A stretch of DNA of 46,104 nucleotides from Prauserella aidingensis (GCF_024171865.1 NZ_JAMTCN010000034.1:1-46104), one strand, 5' to 3'. Positions 6,904-15,740 are shown, counted from the stretch's first letter. The notes: generated by a model not told the origin, from the letters alone. A program made the numbers and translations.

Positions 6904-8463
6904 CTAGGCAGGCGTGTTCGCGACCTGCCCGCGCAGCTGCCGTTTCAGGATCTTGCCCTGCGGGTCGACGGGCAGCTCCGAGACGACGTGCACGGCCTTG
7001 GGCACCTTGTACGAGGCGAGCCGCTCCCGGCACACCGCGATGACGTCCTCGGCGGTGACCTCGTGCTCGCCGTCCGGGACGACGAACGCCGTGACCGCCT
7101 CCGACCAGTACGCGTCCGGCAGCCCGACGACCGCGGCCCTGAGCACGCCCGGATGGCCGTACACGACCCGCTCGACCTCCTGCGACGACACGTTCATCCC
7201 GCCGGTCTTGATCATGTCCTTGAGGCGGTCGTGGAAGAACAGGTTGCCGTCGGCGTCGATGCGCACCATGTCGCCGGTGTGGACCCAGCCGTCGCGGAAC
7301 ACCTCGGCGGTGCGCTCGGGATCGTCGAGGTAGCCGAGCATGGCCGACGGGGTACGGCACAGCAGCTCGCCCACCTCGGCGTCGTTGCCGTCGGCGTCGA
7401 CGACGCGGATCTCCAGGTGCGTGACCGGCTTGCCGATCCACGCCGCGTCGCCGCCGGGGACGTCGTCGAGCGTGCGGAAGAACCCGACCGTGCCGAGCTG
7501 CGAGAGTTCCGACTGCCCCCAGTACGTGCCCCACAGCACGTCGGATGCCGCCGCGGCCCACGCCTCGACGACGTGGGGCGGAATCAGCCCGCCGTAGGTC
7601 ATGCACCGGCGCACCTGGCCGACCGCGTCCGGCCCGAACGCCGGTTCCTGCGCCAACGCCGTGTAGAACGTCGGCGTCTGCGCGATGACGGTGATCCGCT
7701 CGCTTTCGATGATCCGCAGGGCCGCGGCCGGTTCGACCGTCGCGGGCAGCACCAGCGTCGCGCCCATCAGCGTCAGGCTCGTCATGGAGCCGAGCCCGGC
7801 GATCGTGTGGAACGGCATGACGAACAGCCACGTGTCCCGTGGGCCGGTGTCCAGTCCCCAGCCCCACGCCGGGGCCGTGGAGGCGAGGTAGTTGCGGTGC
7901 GGGATCAGCACGCCCTTGGGGCTGGCCTCCGTTCCGGAGGTGTAGACGATCAGCGCCACATCGTTCTCGTCGACGGCGACGTCCGGTTCGTCGGTCGGCT
8001 GTTCGGCCAGCAGCCGGTCCAGGTCGGCGCCGTAGGTCAGCCGCGCCGCGTCCGGGGGTCGCGCCGCGTCGACGACGGCCTGGAAGTCGGGATCGGTGAG
8101 CACCAGCGTCGCCCTGCTGTGGCTCAGCTGGTGCGCCACCTCCGGTTCGCGGTACAGCGGGTTGACCCCGGTGAACGCGGCGCCGATCTTGAGGGCGCCG
8201 TAGTAGGCCGCGACGACGTCGACGCTGTTGCGCGCCATCGACGCGACCCTGCTGCCGTGGCCGAGTCCGCGCGCGGTGAACAGGTGCGCGAACCGGTTGG
8301 CCCGCTCGTCGAGCGCGCCGTAGGTCGTCTCGGTGCGGGTGCCGTCTGCGCCGTAGGCGATGAACGCGACCTTGTCCGGCTGCGTCCTGGCGTGCCTGCG
8401 CAGCTGGTCACCGATGGTCGCGCGGCCCAGCGGGGTCCGGTGGTGCGGGGCGAGGTCGGGCAC
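6904..8463 (-). CDS. Acyl-CoA ligase (AMP-forming, class I adenylate-forming)
   Basis: Protein of 519 residues, typical for fatty or aromatic acid CoA ligases. It carries the P-loop motif YTSGTEASPKG (core A3), the YGGL/YWGQSE region (A5), GWVHTGD (A7), FHDRLKDMIKTGGMNVSSQE (A8) and the C-terminal catalytic lysine region DPQGKILKRQLR (A10). It activates a carboxylic acid with ATP and CoA; the substrate cannot be read from sequence. Start is the GTG at 8463, eight residues before TPLGRATIGDQL, with AGGAGG five bases upstream. It follows the nitroreductase gene by 38 bases, so both are probably one operon under the operator at 9179. Closest named types would be steroid or cyclohexane carboxylate ligases, but this is a guess. 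Confidence 0.85.
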   Translation of the reverse strand: MPDLAPHHRTPLGRATIGDQLRRHARTQPDKVAFIAYGADGTRTETTYGALDERANRFAHLFTARGLGHGSRVASMARNSVDVVAAYYGALKIGAAFTGVNPLYREPEVAHQLSHSRATLVLTDPDFQAVVDAARPPDAARLTYGADLDRLLAEQPTDEPDVAVDENDVALIVYTSGTEASPKGVLIPHRNYLASTAPAWGWGLDTGPRDTWLFVMPFHTIAGLGSMTSLTLMGATLVLPATVEPAAALRIIESERITVIAQTPTFYTALAQEPAFGPDAVGQVRRCMTYGGLIPPHVVEAWAAAASDVLWGTYWGQSELSQLGTVGFFRTLDDVPGGDAAWIGKPVTHLEIRVVDADGNDAEVGELLCRTPSAMLGYLDDPERTAEVFRDGWVHTGDMVRIDADGNLFFHDRLKDMIKTGGMNVSSQEVERVVYGHPGVLRAAVVGLPDAYWSEAVTAFVVPDGEHEVTAEDVIAVCRERLASYKVPKAVHVVSELPVDPQGKILKRQLRGQVANTPA

Positions 8464-8501
8464 GGGTGCCTCCTGCGGGGATCGGGTCGCCTGCGGCCGG
8501 C

Positions 8502-9152
8502 TCAGACGGCGGCGTCGGCGAAGTACGGCCGGGTGAAGGTCTCTGCGGCGACGATGTCGGCCACCGGGCTGCGCGACAGCGTCGTCGGGAAGCCCTTCTC
8601 CGGGTAGCCGACGGTGACGTGCGCGGCCGTCAGGAAGTCGTCGGGGATCTCGAGCAGCTCGCGCACCTGCGGCTCGGCGTGGCACAGCAGCGTGGTGACG
8701 GCCGAGGCGACACCCTGGTCGCGCAGCGCGAGGCAGAAGTTCTGCACCGTCGGGTAGATCGACCCGCCACCGACGACCGACACGCGGTCCAGCTCCAGAT
8801 CCGTCGGGTGCAGCCCGTCGATCTCGGCGCAGACCACGACGATCGCGGGAACGTCGGCGAGGTGCTCGGCGAAGTGGTCCGCGTCGCGCACGGCCTTCGG
8901 CATGGCGCCGATGTTGACGCTGCCGTCGCCGATGCCGCCGAGGTAGGCCTTCCACATCGGCAGGTACAGGTCCTGCAACGCCTGTTTGCGCGCCCGGTCG
9001 CGGACCACGATCCAGCGCACCGGCTGCCGGTTGCCGCCCTGCGGCCCGAACCGCGCCACCTCGAACGCCCGGTACAGCGTCTCGTCGGGCACCGGGTCCT
9101 GCCGGTAGTACCGGCACGTACCCACCGTGCGCATCGCGTCGGTCAGCTCCAT
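8502..9152 (-). CDS. Nitroreductase-family flavoprotein
   Basis: Protein of 216 residues with the nitroreductase fold: an N-terminal FMN-binding CRYYRQDPVPDETLYRAFE, the ARFGPQGGNRQPVRWIVVRD segment, and a late YPTVQNFCLALRDQGVASA stretch lining the dimer interface. Such FMN enzymes use NAD(P)H to reduce nitro groups, quinones or enones. It is the first gene of a minus-strand operon with the CoA ligase. A TTGACA box (9230-9235) lies on the minus strand upstream, and the palindromic operator (9179-9194) lies close to the expected transcription start. The presence of an N-oxygenase homologue (AurF family) nearby makes a nitro or N-hydroxy intermediate conceivable, but a C=C reduction is equally possible. 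Confidence 0.8.
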   Translation of the reverse strand: MELTDAMRTVGTCRYYRQDPVPDETLYRAFEVARFGPQGGNRQPVRWIVVRDRARKQALQDLYLPMWKAYLGGIGDGSVNIGAMPKAVRDADHFAEHLADVPAIVVVCAEIDGLHPTDLELDRVSVVGGGSIYPTVQNFCLALRDQGVASAVTTLLCHAEPQVRELLEIPDDFLTAAHVTVGYPEKGFPTTLSRSPVADIVAAETFTRPYFADAAV

Positions 9153-9178
9153 TGCTCAACCCTTCACCCTCGGTATTA

Positions 9179-9194
9179 CCTATCCATTGTTAGG
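9179..9194. promoter_or_regulatory. Palindromic operator upstream of the nitroreductase operon
   Basis: CCTATCCATTGTTAGG matches the dyad CCTAAC-N4-GTTAGG with one deviation. A near copy, CCTAACTGCCGTTAGA, stands at 9322-9337 before the divergent monooxygenase gene. The shared motif in one divergent promoter region strongly suggests one repressor for both directions; the TetR protein at 6126-6752 is the obvious candidate. Confidence 0.65.
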
Positions 9195-9321
9195 TTATAA
9201 GCAGCGATACTCCTGTGACCGGAGGCACATGTCAAGACGCGATGCGAAATGATCAGCCAACTTGACGCAGCGTGTCGCGGCGTGTTGACACTGTTCCCAC
9301 GGCTCATCGGAACCACCAGAA

Positions 9322-9337
9322 CCTAACTGCCGTTAGA
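9322..9337. promoter_or_regulatory. Palindromic operator upstream of the Baeyer-Villiger monooxygenase gene
   Basis: CCTAACTGCCGTTAGA contains a perfect CTAAC-N4-GTTAG dyad and matches the site at 9179-9194. It lies 65 bases before the GTG start and 32 bases after a TTGACA (-35-like) box at 9285-9290, so it would overlap the transcription start region, as expected for repression. Confidence 0.65.
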
Positions 9338-9401
9338 CTTCTCGGTGAGTACCACTTTCTGATGAGTCCCACTGCGCGGCGGAAGCGGAGGACCGACTGC
9401 T

Positions 9402-11318
9402 GTGACCGAGACACCCCCGGAGACGAGTGACACGGATGCGGCCGACCTCGCCGCAGCCCTCGAGCACGCCAACCTGCCCGCCCTCGTGCCGGTGCTGTAC
9501 CAACTCACCGGTGATCGCGCCTGGCTCCAGGACCCGTACCGACCGAGCCGCAGCCGCGGTATGGACAACAACGACTCCGGCGGCTTCCCGCCCGAGGTCG
9601 CGGCCCGGATCAAGGAGGCCGTGCTCGACGCCGTGCTGACGCACGAGACGGGCACCCCACCCGCCGTGCCCGCACCGGTCGGCGACGAGCTCCGCGAACT
9701 GCTGGAAGTCGCCAACGGCGAGGCCGTTCCCGCCGAGTACGCCGACATGGCCGCCGAGGACATGGGGTTCACACCGTCACCGACGCCCGTCGCCCCGGAC
9801 GGCGGGATCGACGCCATCGTGATCGGCGCCGGCATCTCGGGCATGCTCGCCGCGATCAAACTCCGCGAGGCGGGCATCGACCACGTCGTGCTGGAGAAGA
9901 ACGACGACGTCGGCGGTTGCTGGCTGGAGAACGTCTACCCGGGGGCGGGCGTCGACACCCCGAGTCACCTCTACTCGTACTCGTTCGCACCGCGCGCCTG
10001 GCGGACCCACTTCGGCAAGCGCGACGAGGTGGAGCAGTACCTGCGCGGCGTCGCCGACGAGCACGAGCTCCGCAAGGTGATCCGCTTCGGCACCGAGGTC
10101 GCCTCCGCCGACTACGACGCCGACACCGCCACCTGGACCGTCCACACCGAACACGGCGAGCGGCTGAGCGCACGGATCCTGATCAGCGCGACCGGCGCCC
10201 TGAACCGGCCCAAGATTCCCGCGATCTCCGGGCTCGACGACTTCCGGGGCCCGATCTTCCACACCGCAGCCTGGCCGGAAGGACTCGACCTGACCGGCAA
10301 ACGCGTCGCCGTCGTCGGCAGTGGGGCCAGCGCCATGCAGGTCGTGCCCGCCATCGCCCCGACGGTGTCGCAGCTGACCGTCTTCCAGCGCTCACCCCAG
10401 TGGATCGCACCCAACGACGTCTACTTCAGCGAGATCGACGACGCCGTCGCCCTGCTGATGGAGCGGATCCCCTTCTACCGCGCCTGGTACCGCACCCGGC
10501 TCGCGTGGAACTTCAACGACCGCGTGCACCCCGCGCTGCAGATCGATCCCGAGTGGCCGCACCCCGAGCGGTCGGTCAACGTCATCAACGACAGCCACCG
10601 CCGCGCCTTCACCCGGTACCTGGAGTCGCAATTGGACGGCAGACCGGACCTGATCGCGAAGACACTGCCGGACTATCCACCGTTCGGCAAACGCATGCTG
10701 CTCGACAACGGCTGGTTCGCGGCGCTGCGGCGCGACAACGTCGAGCTCGTCACCGAAGGCGTCGAGGAGATCACGCCGACCGGCGTCCGCGGCAGCGGCG
10801 GCACCGAGACCGACGTCGACGTCGTCATCCTGGCCACCGGCTTCCACACCCACCGCTTCCTGTATCCGATGCGGGTGACGGGCCGCTCCGGCACGACGCT
10901 GGCCGACGCCTGGGGCCCCGAGAACGCGCACGCCTACCTCGGCATCACCGTCCCCGACTTCCCGAACCTGTTCATCACCTGCGGACCGGGGACCGCGCTG
11001 GGGCACGGCGGCAGTTTCATCACCGTGGCCGAATGCCAGGTCCGCTACATCGTCGACACCCTGGTGACCATGGCCCGCCACGGCCTGCGCGCCGTGGAGG
11101 TCCGCCCCGAGGTCGAGGCCGACTACACCCGGCGGCACGACGAGGCCCACGAGAAGATGCTGTGGACCCATCCCGGCATGACCAACTGGTACCGCAACGC
11201 CGACGGCCGCGTCGTGTCGACCATGCCGTGGCGGATCGTCGACTACTGGGCCATGACCCGCCACGCAGACCTCGCCGACTACCACACCGAACCGGCGCTG
11301 CCCGCCGACGAGGTGTGA
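9402..11318 (+). CDS. Baeyer-Villiger monooxygenase, 4-hydroxyacetophenone monooxygenase type
   Basis: Protein of 638 residues. An N-terminal extension of about 135 residues (LPALVPVLYQLTGDRAWL, RGMDNNDSGGFPPEV) is the mark of the 4-hydroxyacetophenone monooxygenase (HAPMO, about 640 residues) subgroup. It is followed by the FAD Rossmann motif IGAGISGMLAAIKL, the type I fingerprint FRGPIFHTAAWPE (FxGxxxHxxxWP) and the NADPH Rossmann motif VVGSGASAMQ. Family members insert oxygen next to a ketone using FAD, NADPH and O2, giving esters or lactones. The substrate is unknown; aryl ketones are typical. Start is the GTG at 9402 (VTETPPETSD). It is divergent from the nitroreductase operon, with matching operators. 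Confidence 0.88.
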   Translation: MTETPPETSDTDAADLAAALEHANLPALVPVLYQLTGDRAWLQDPYRPSRSRGMDNNDSGGFPPEVAARIKEAVLDAVLTHETGTPPAVPAPVGDELRELLEVANGEAVPAEYADMAAEDMGFTPSPTPVAPDGGIDAIVIGAGISGMLAAIKLREAGIDHVVLEKNDDVGGCWLENVYPGAGVDTPSHLYSYSFAPRAWRTHFGKRDEVEQYLRGVADEHELRKVIRFGTEVASADYDADTATWTVHTEHGERLSARILISATGALNRPKIPAISGLDDFRGPIFHTAAWPEGLDLTGKRVAVVGSGASAMQVVPAIAPTVSQLTVFQRSPQWIAPNDVYFSEIDDAVALLMERIPFYRAWYRTRLAWNFNDRVHPALQIDPEWPHPERSVNVINDSHRRAFTRYLESQLDGRPDLIAKTLPDYPPFGKRMLLDNGWFAALRRDNVELVTEGVEEITPTGVRGSGGTETDVDVVILATGFHTHRFLYPMRVTGRSGTTLADAWGPENAHAYLGITVPDFPNLFITCGPGTALGHGGSFITVAECQVRYIVDTLVTMARHGLRAVEVRPEVEADYTRRHDEAHEKMLWTHPGMTNWYRNADGRVVSTMPWRIVDYWAMTRHADLADYHTEPALPADEV

Positions 11319-11367
11319 CGGCGAGGGGTGCCCCGGGCGAGCGGTGACACCTCCGCACGCCTCGCCG
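11319..11367. terminator. Possible bidirectional terminator between convergent genes
   Basis: CGGCGAGG at 11319-11326 pairs with CCTCGCCG at 11360-11367 across the gap between the monooxygenase gene and the convergent ferredoxin reductase gene. The loop is long (33 bases) but could fold further. Position between two stop codons is the main support. Confidence 0.35.
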
Positions 11368-11400
11368 GGGGCGTTCCGGTCGACCCCGTGACCAGCAGGT

Positions 11401-12927
11401 TCAGGACCGGCGGAGCAGGCCTGTCCGTTTCGGTTTCGCCGACCTGTCCCGTGACGTCCGGACGGTGCCGCTGCGGACGTCGTCCAGCAGCGACGCGACG
11501 GTCTCCTGCGCACACGTCTTGTTGGCACCGATCCCGCCGGACGGGCCGCGCTTGATCCACCCCACGACGTACGTGCCGTCGCGGCCCTCGACCCGGCCTG
11601 CCGTATTGGGGATCGTTCCCGTCGTCTCGTCGAACGGCAGGCCCCGCACCCCGATCCCGCGGTACCCGACGGCGCGCACCACCAACGCGGCTTCGATGTC
11701 CACATCGGACTCCGGTCCGCCGGTCCGCAGCCCGGACACCCGATCCTCGCCGCGGATCTCACGCGGCGAGGAGTGGAACCTCAGCACGATCCGTCGCCGA
11801 CCCCCCTCGGCCGGCGACGACCAGTCGATGCGTTCCTGCGCGACTCCCTGCAGCAGGTACGCCTTCTCCCCCGGCTCGGCGGCGTCGATCGCCTTCGCCA
11901 CCCGGTCGTCGTGGATGTCCACGACGACGTCGAAGTCCGGATGCCGCGTCAGGGCCAGCAGTTCCGGCTCGGTGTACGCGGCGTGTTCCGGTCCCCGCCG
12001 GGCGAGCAGCACGACCTCCCGCACCGAACTGGACCGCAGCCGCGCCAGTGCGTCCCGGGAGATGGAGGTGCCCTCCAACCCGTCCGGCTCGCTGGACAGG
12101 ATGCGGGCGACGTCGAGTGCCACGTTGCCGTTGCCGATCAGCACGGCACGCTCCGACGACAGGTCGACCTCGGCGCTCGCGTCGGGGTGGCCGGCGTCGG
12201 GGTGGCCGTTGTACCAGGACACGACGTCGGTCGCCGCGACACTGCCCGGCAGCTGCTCCCCTTCGATGCCCAGCGACCGCGCCGACGACGCGCCCACGGC
12301 GTAGATCACCGCGTCGTGCCGGGCGGCCAGGTCGTCGACCGTGACGTCCCTGCCGACCTCGACGCCGAGCCGCAGTGTCAGCCGAGGGTGCTCGCGGTAG
12401 CGCGCGAACGTCTCGTCGATCCGTTTCGTCGACGGATGGTCCGGCGCCACACCGAAGCGGATCAGCCCGCCCGCGACGTCGAGCCGGTCGATCAGCGTGA
12501 CCCGCGCACTGGTGTGCAGCAACAGGTCCTCGACGGCGTACATTCCCGCCGGACCACTGCCGACGACGGCGACGTCCGGCGCGGGAAAGTCGCTCGAGAT
12601 CGTCCGGTCGAACGTGGGCGCACCCCAGTTGTGGAACACCGGCGAGGAGCCGAGCACGTCCGCCGACACCGGCTTGCCGTCGTAGAACCGGGCGTTCACG
12701 TCGGCGTACGGCTTGAGGGACTCGCTCAGCATGTCGACCGGGAAGATGGCGTCCACCGGGCACGCATCGGCGCACGCGCCGCAGTCGATGCAGCTGCGCG
12801 GGTCGATGTAGAGCATGTCGGTGGTGCCGAAGTCCGGCTCGTCCGGCGTCGGGTGGATGCAGTTGACCGGGCACACGGCGACGCACGAGGCGTCGTTGCA
12901 GCAGGTCTGCGTGATCGCGTAGGCCAT
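11401..12927 (-). CDS. Ferredoxin-fused ferredoxin-NADP reductase (FprB-like)
   Basis: Protein of 508 residues. Residues 1-80 form a ferredoxin with cluster motifs CCNDASCVAVCPVNC and CIDCGACADACPVDA. From about 105 an adrenodoxin-reductase-type FAD/NADPH domain follows, with VAVVGSGPAGMYAVEDLL (FAD), GGLIRFGVAPDHP and LIGNGNVALDVARIL (NADPH), and a C-terminal GWIKRGPSGGIGANKTCA. It passes electrons from NADPH through flavin and iron-sulfur clusters to an oxygenase. It starts only 18 bases after the stop of the AurF-like diiron oxygenase gene, so it is the probable electron donor for that enzyme. Mycobacterial FprB has the same architecture but is somewhat longer. Confidence 0.88.
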   Translation of the reverse strand: MAYAITQTCCNDASCVAVCPVNCIHPTPDEPDFGTTDMLYIDPRSCIDCGACADACPVDAIFPVDMLSESLKPYADVNARFYDGKPVSADVLGSSPVFHNWGAPTFDRTISSDFPAPDVAVVGSGPAGMYAVEDLLLHTSARVTLIDRLDVAGGLIRFGVAPDHPSTKRIDETFARYREHPRLTLRLGVEVGRDVTVDDLAARHDAVIYAVGASSARSLGIEGEQLPGSVAATDVVSWYNGHPDAGHPDASAEVDLSSERAVLIGNGNVALDVARILSSEPDGLEGTSISRDALARLRSSSVREVVLLARRGPEHAAYTEPELLALTRHPDFDVVVDIHDDRVAKAIDAAEPGEKAYLLQGVAQERIDWSSPAEGGRRRIVLRFHSSPREIRGEDRVSGLRTGGPESDVDIEAALVVRAVGYRGIGVRGLPFDETTGTIPNTAGRVEGRDGTYVVGWIKRGPSGGIGANKTCAQETVASLLDDVRSGTVRTSRDRSAKPKRTGLLRRS

Positions 12928-12945
12928 GTGATGTCCGAGCCGGAA

Positions 12946-13857
12946 TCAGAGGAGGTTGGCGCGCTTGTAGATGCGCTTCGACGCCTTCGTCAGCAGGCCG
13001 GCCGAGTTGAGGAACTCCATGAGGCCGGCACAGCTCGACCGCAGCATCGCCTTGTGATTCTCGTTGCTGCGCGCCTCCCGGATGGCCCGCTTCGGGTCCA
13101 GGCCCGCGTTCTCGTAGACCTTCGGGTTCCACATGGCGTCGACGATGAAGTACGCCACGACGGCGATGTTGATCGCATTGATGTGGCGGCGCAGCTTGCC
13201 CGCGCCCTTCATCCGCTCCTTGGTCTCCTCGCGCGCGAACTTCATGTGCCGCGATTCCTCGACCACGTGGATGTTGTTGATGGTGCGCACGAAGGGCACG
13301 ACGCGCTCGTCGCGCATCCAGTCGCGCTGCATCACGTCGAGGACCTCTTCGGCCACGAGGATCGCGGCGTAGGCGGCCTCACCGCGCGCGGTGGCCGCGT
13401 AGAACCTGCCGCCGTGCACCGCGTACCACTTCGGCCGGTACGCGGGCGCGTTCAGCTTCTCCGCACCGCGGGCGAACATGATCGAGTGCCGGCACTCGTC
13501 GGCGATCTCCGTCAGGGCCCACTGGAACTCCGGCGACGTCGGGTCCTTGGCGTAGAAGTCCCGCAACACCATCTGCTGGAGGATCATCTCGAACCAGATG
13601 CCGGTACTGGCCACGGACGCCGCTTCCTGCCGCGTCAACTCGCGCTTCTGATCCTCGGTCATCTCGTCCCAGTAGGGCGTGCCGTAGAGCGTGCTCCACT
13701 CCGGCGACGTCCCCCAGTACGAGGTGTCCAGCGGCGTCTCCCAGTCGACCTCGGTGGCGGGGTCGTAGGACAACATCTCCGAGGAGTCCAGCAGCCGCTG
13801 CGCAACCGGCTGAGCGTCGGACGGGGCCGCGTCGGTGCGGTCGTCGATGCTGGTCAT
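12946..13857 (-). CDS. AurF-family diiron oxygenase
   Basis: Protein of 303 residues with the AurF (p-aminobenzoate N-oxygenase) four-helix pattern. Candidate diiron ligands are in FEMILQQM, ALTEIADECRHSIMF (ExxxH-like), LVAEEVLDVM and NNIHVVEESRHMKF. AurF itself oxidises arylamines to nitroarenes; many homologues in actinobacteria have unknown substrates, so only the chemistry class is claimed. It is the first gene of an operon with the ferredoxin reductase, preceded by GTGTTACC/GGTAACAC boxes that probably bind a repressor. The ATG at 13857 is followed by a short acidic leader before the conserved domain. Confidence 0.82.
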   Translation of the reverse strand: MTSIDDRTDAAPSDAQPVAQRLLDSSEMLSYDPATEVDWETPLDTSYWGTSPEWSTLYGTPYWDEMTEDQKRELTRQEAASVASTGIWFEMILQQMVLRDFYAKDPTSPEFQWALTEIADECRHSIMFARGAEKLNAPAYRPKWYAVHGGRFYAATARGEAAYAAILVAEEVLDVMQRDWMRDERVVPFVRTINNIHVVEESRHMKFAREETKERMKGAGKLRRHINAINIAVVAYFIVDAMWNPKVYENAGLDPKRAIREARSNENHKAMLRSSCAGLMEFLNSAGLLTKASKRIYKRANLL

Positions 13858-13880
13858 GAGGGCGCTCCTGACGAGATTAG

Positions 13881-13915
13881 GTGTTACCGGGATTTACTGT
13901 TACTCAAGGTAACAC
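13881..13915. promoter_or_regulatory. Operator with three TGTTAC half-sites before the AurF-like gene
   Basis: GTGTTACC (13881-13888) and its exact complement GGTAACAC (13908-13915) form an 8-bp inverted repeat 19 bases apart. A third half-site, TGTTAC (13898-13903), forms a tighter dyad with GTAACA (13909-13914), five bases between arms. It lies 24-58 bases upstream of the ATG. The motif differs from CCTAAC-N4-GTTAGG, so a different regulator, not identified here, is implied. Confidence 0.65.
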
Positions 13916-14085
13916 GGGACTTCGGGCAAGGCCAACCCGGCACATCCGACCAGGTCGAGGGGCGATTCGGGGCTCGCAGGACCGCTGCGAGGCGACGCCG
14001 GGAACGCACACATCCGCCATGCTGTTCACGGGAACCAGCCTCCGCCCCGCCCGGGGCGGGGGCACCGTCGACGTTTCAGGGAGCC

Positions 14086-14739
14086 ATGCGCGACCGACAC
14101 CACGCGGGCAGCACCGGCGATTCCACTGCTCGTATACGCCAGGACTACGACGCCTACGCCGCGCGGTACGACCGGGAGACGAGCGTCTACGAACGGACGA
14201 TGCTCGGCGACGGTCGCGGTTGGGCCTGCTCACAGGCCCGTGGCGACGTCCTGGAAGTCGCGATCGGCACAGGCCGAAATCTCCCCTTCTACCCACGGAG
14301 CGCGCGGCTGTCCGGGATCGAGCTCAGTCCGGCCATGCTCGCGCGGGCGCGTGCGCGGGCGGGCGACCTCGGCCGTGACGTCCAGTTGGTCGAGGGCGAC
14401 GCGCAAGCGCTGCCCTTCCGCGACGCCGCGTTCGACACCGTGGTGTGCACGTTGGGACTGAGCAGCATTCCCGACGACCGGGCCGCCGTCGTCGAGATGC
14501 ACCGCGTGCTGCGCCGCGGGGGTCACGTCGTACTGCTCGGACACGTGGCGAGCCCGTACCGCCCGCTCCGGACGTGGCAACGTCTCCTCGAACGGTTTCC
14601 CGCCGTCGTCGGCGTACGACGACCCGCCGACCGGCAAACCCGGCAGGTCGTCCCGCTCCTCGACGCGGCCGGGTTCACCGTGCTGTATCGCCGGCGCACC
14701 CGCGGCGGCATCGTGGAACGCGTCACCGCGGCCAAGTAG
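14086..14739 (+). CDS. Class I SAM-dependent methyltransferase
   Basis: Protein of 217 residues. The SAM-binding motif I is VLEVAIGTGRNLPFY, followed by GIELSPAMLARA (motif II acidic residue), VEGDAQALPFRDAAFDTVVC (motif III) and EMHRVLRRGGHVVLLGHV (post III). This is the Methyltransf_11/UbiE-like fold, acting on small molecules or lipids; the acceptor is unknown. The ATG at 14086 has AGGGA five bases upstream, and a GC-rich hairpin (14042-14059) precedes it. It ends 9 bases from the stop codon of the convergent dehydrogenase gene. Confidence 0.82.
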   Translation: MRDRHHAGSTGDSTARIRQDYDAYAARYDRETSVYERTMLGDGRGWACSQARGDVLEVAIGTGRNLPFYPRSARLSGIELSPAMLARARARAGDLGRDVQLVEGDAQALPFRDAAFDTVVCTLGLSSIPDDRAAVVEMHRVLRRGGHVVLLGHVASPYRPLRTWQRLLERFPAVVGVRRPADRQTRQVVPLLDAAGFTVLYRRRTRGGIVERVTAAK

Positions 14740-14748
14740 CGAGCGGAC

Positions 14749-15654
14749 TCAGTACTCGCCGTGGACGAGGTTCTCCGGCAGTTCGCCACCGGCGTAGCGT
14801 TCCAGCTCCTTCGCGACGACGGTGTACGACCGCGCGAGCCTGCCGTTGACGAACCCGCCCGTGTGCGGGGTGATCGTCACGTTCGGCGCGGTCCACAGCG
14901 GGTGCCCCTCCGGCAGTGGTTCGGGGTCGGTGACGTCGAGGATCGCCCGCAGCCGCCGCGTGGCCAGTTCTCCGAGGAGCGCGTCGGTGTCGACGACCGG
15001 CCCCCTCGCGGCGTTGACGAGCACGCCGCCGTCGGGCATCGCGGCAAGGAATCCGGCGTCGACCATGCCGCGGGTCCGCGACGTCAGCGGTACGAGCAGC
15101 ACCACGATGTCCGCGTCGGGCAGCAGCGACGGCGTTTCGTCGACGCCGCGCACCCCCTCGCGGGCGGTCATACCGACCATCGTGACGCGCACGTCGAACG
15201 GGGTGAGCCTGCGCTCGAGCTGCCTGCCGACATCGCCCGCCCCCACGATCACGGCCCGCTTGCCCTGCAACGTGTCGGTGCCGTGCGGCCGCCACTCGCC
15301 GTCGGCGTGGGCGGCCTGGAAGTCCGGCAGCTCGCGGTACAGCGACAGGAGCGTCGCCACGGCCCATTCCGCGGTGCTGCCGCCGTGGGCACCACGGCAC
15401 GTCGACAGCAGCACCCCGGGCGGGACGACGTCGACCCACTCCTCGGCACCCGCGCTGCGCAGCTGGATCAGTCGCAGCTTCGGCAGCTCCGACAGCACCT
15501 TCGCGGTGACGCCGAAGCCGGGCACGAGCACCTCCGCGTCGACGGCGGCCTCGGGCAACGGCAGGCCGGGTTCGTACTTGACCGGCTGCACGCCGTCGAT
15601 GCCGGTCAGCGCAGCCATGCCGTCGTCGTCGGGAACCAGAACCGTGATCGCCAT
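14749..15654 (-). CDS. D-2-hydroxyacid dehydrogenase (NAD-dependent)
   Basis: Protein of 301 residues. The coenzyme domain has VIVGAGDVGRQLERRL (GxGxxG), the substrate and catalytic region has LRSAGAEEW and NAARGPVVD with the arginine, DVTDPEPLPEGHPLW with the glutamate and ITPHTGG with the catalytic histidine. Family members interconvert 2-oxo acids and D-2-hydroxy acids with NAD(H). The protein is somewhat short (usual 310-340 residues) and the substrate is unknown (hydroxypyruvate or glyoxylate reductase type). The ATG at 15654 starts directly with the first beta strand (AITVLVPDD). Confidence 0.85.
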   Translation of the reverse strand: MAITVLVPDDDGMAALTGIDGVQPVKYEPGLPLPEAAVDAEVLVPGFGVTAKVLSELPKLRLIQLRSAGAEEWVDVVPPGVLLSTCRGAHGGSTAEWAVATLLSLYRELPDFQAAHADGEWRPHGTDTLQGKRAVIVGAGDVGRQLERRLTPFDVRVTMVGMTAREGVRGVDETPSLLPDADIVVLLVPLTSRTRGMVDAGFLAAMPDGGVLVNAARGPVVDTDALLGELATRRLRAILDVTDPEPLPEGHPLWTAPNVTITPHTGGFVNGRLARSYTVVAKELERYAGGELPENLVHGEY

Positions 15655-15740
15655 GTCCCCATCCTCTCGGGCCGATTACGTGCCGGGACGCGCGACCCGC
15701 TTACTCGAGACTCACGACGTGGCGCCTACTCTCGGAAACC

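Noticed and set aside
11773-14085. Long in-frame extension upstream of the methyltransferase
   Set aside because: It is antisense to the ferredoxin reductase and AurF-like genes; the methyltransferase domain and ribosome site begin at 14086.
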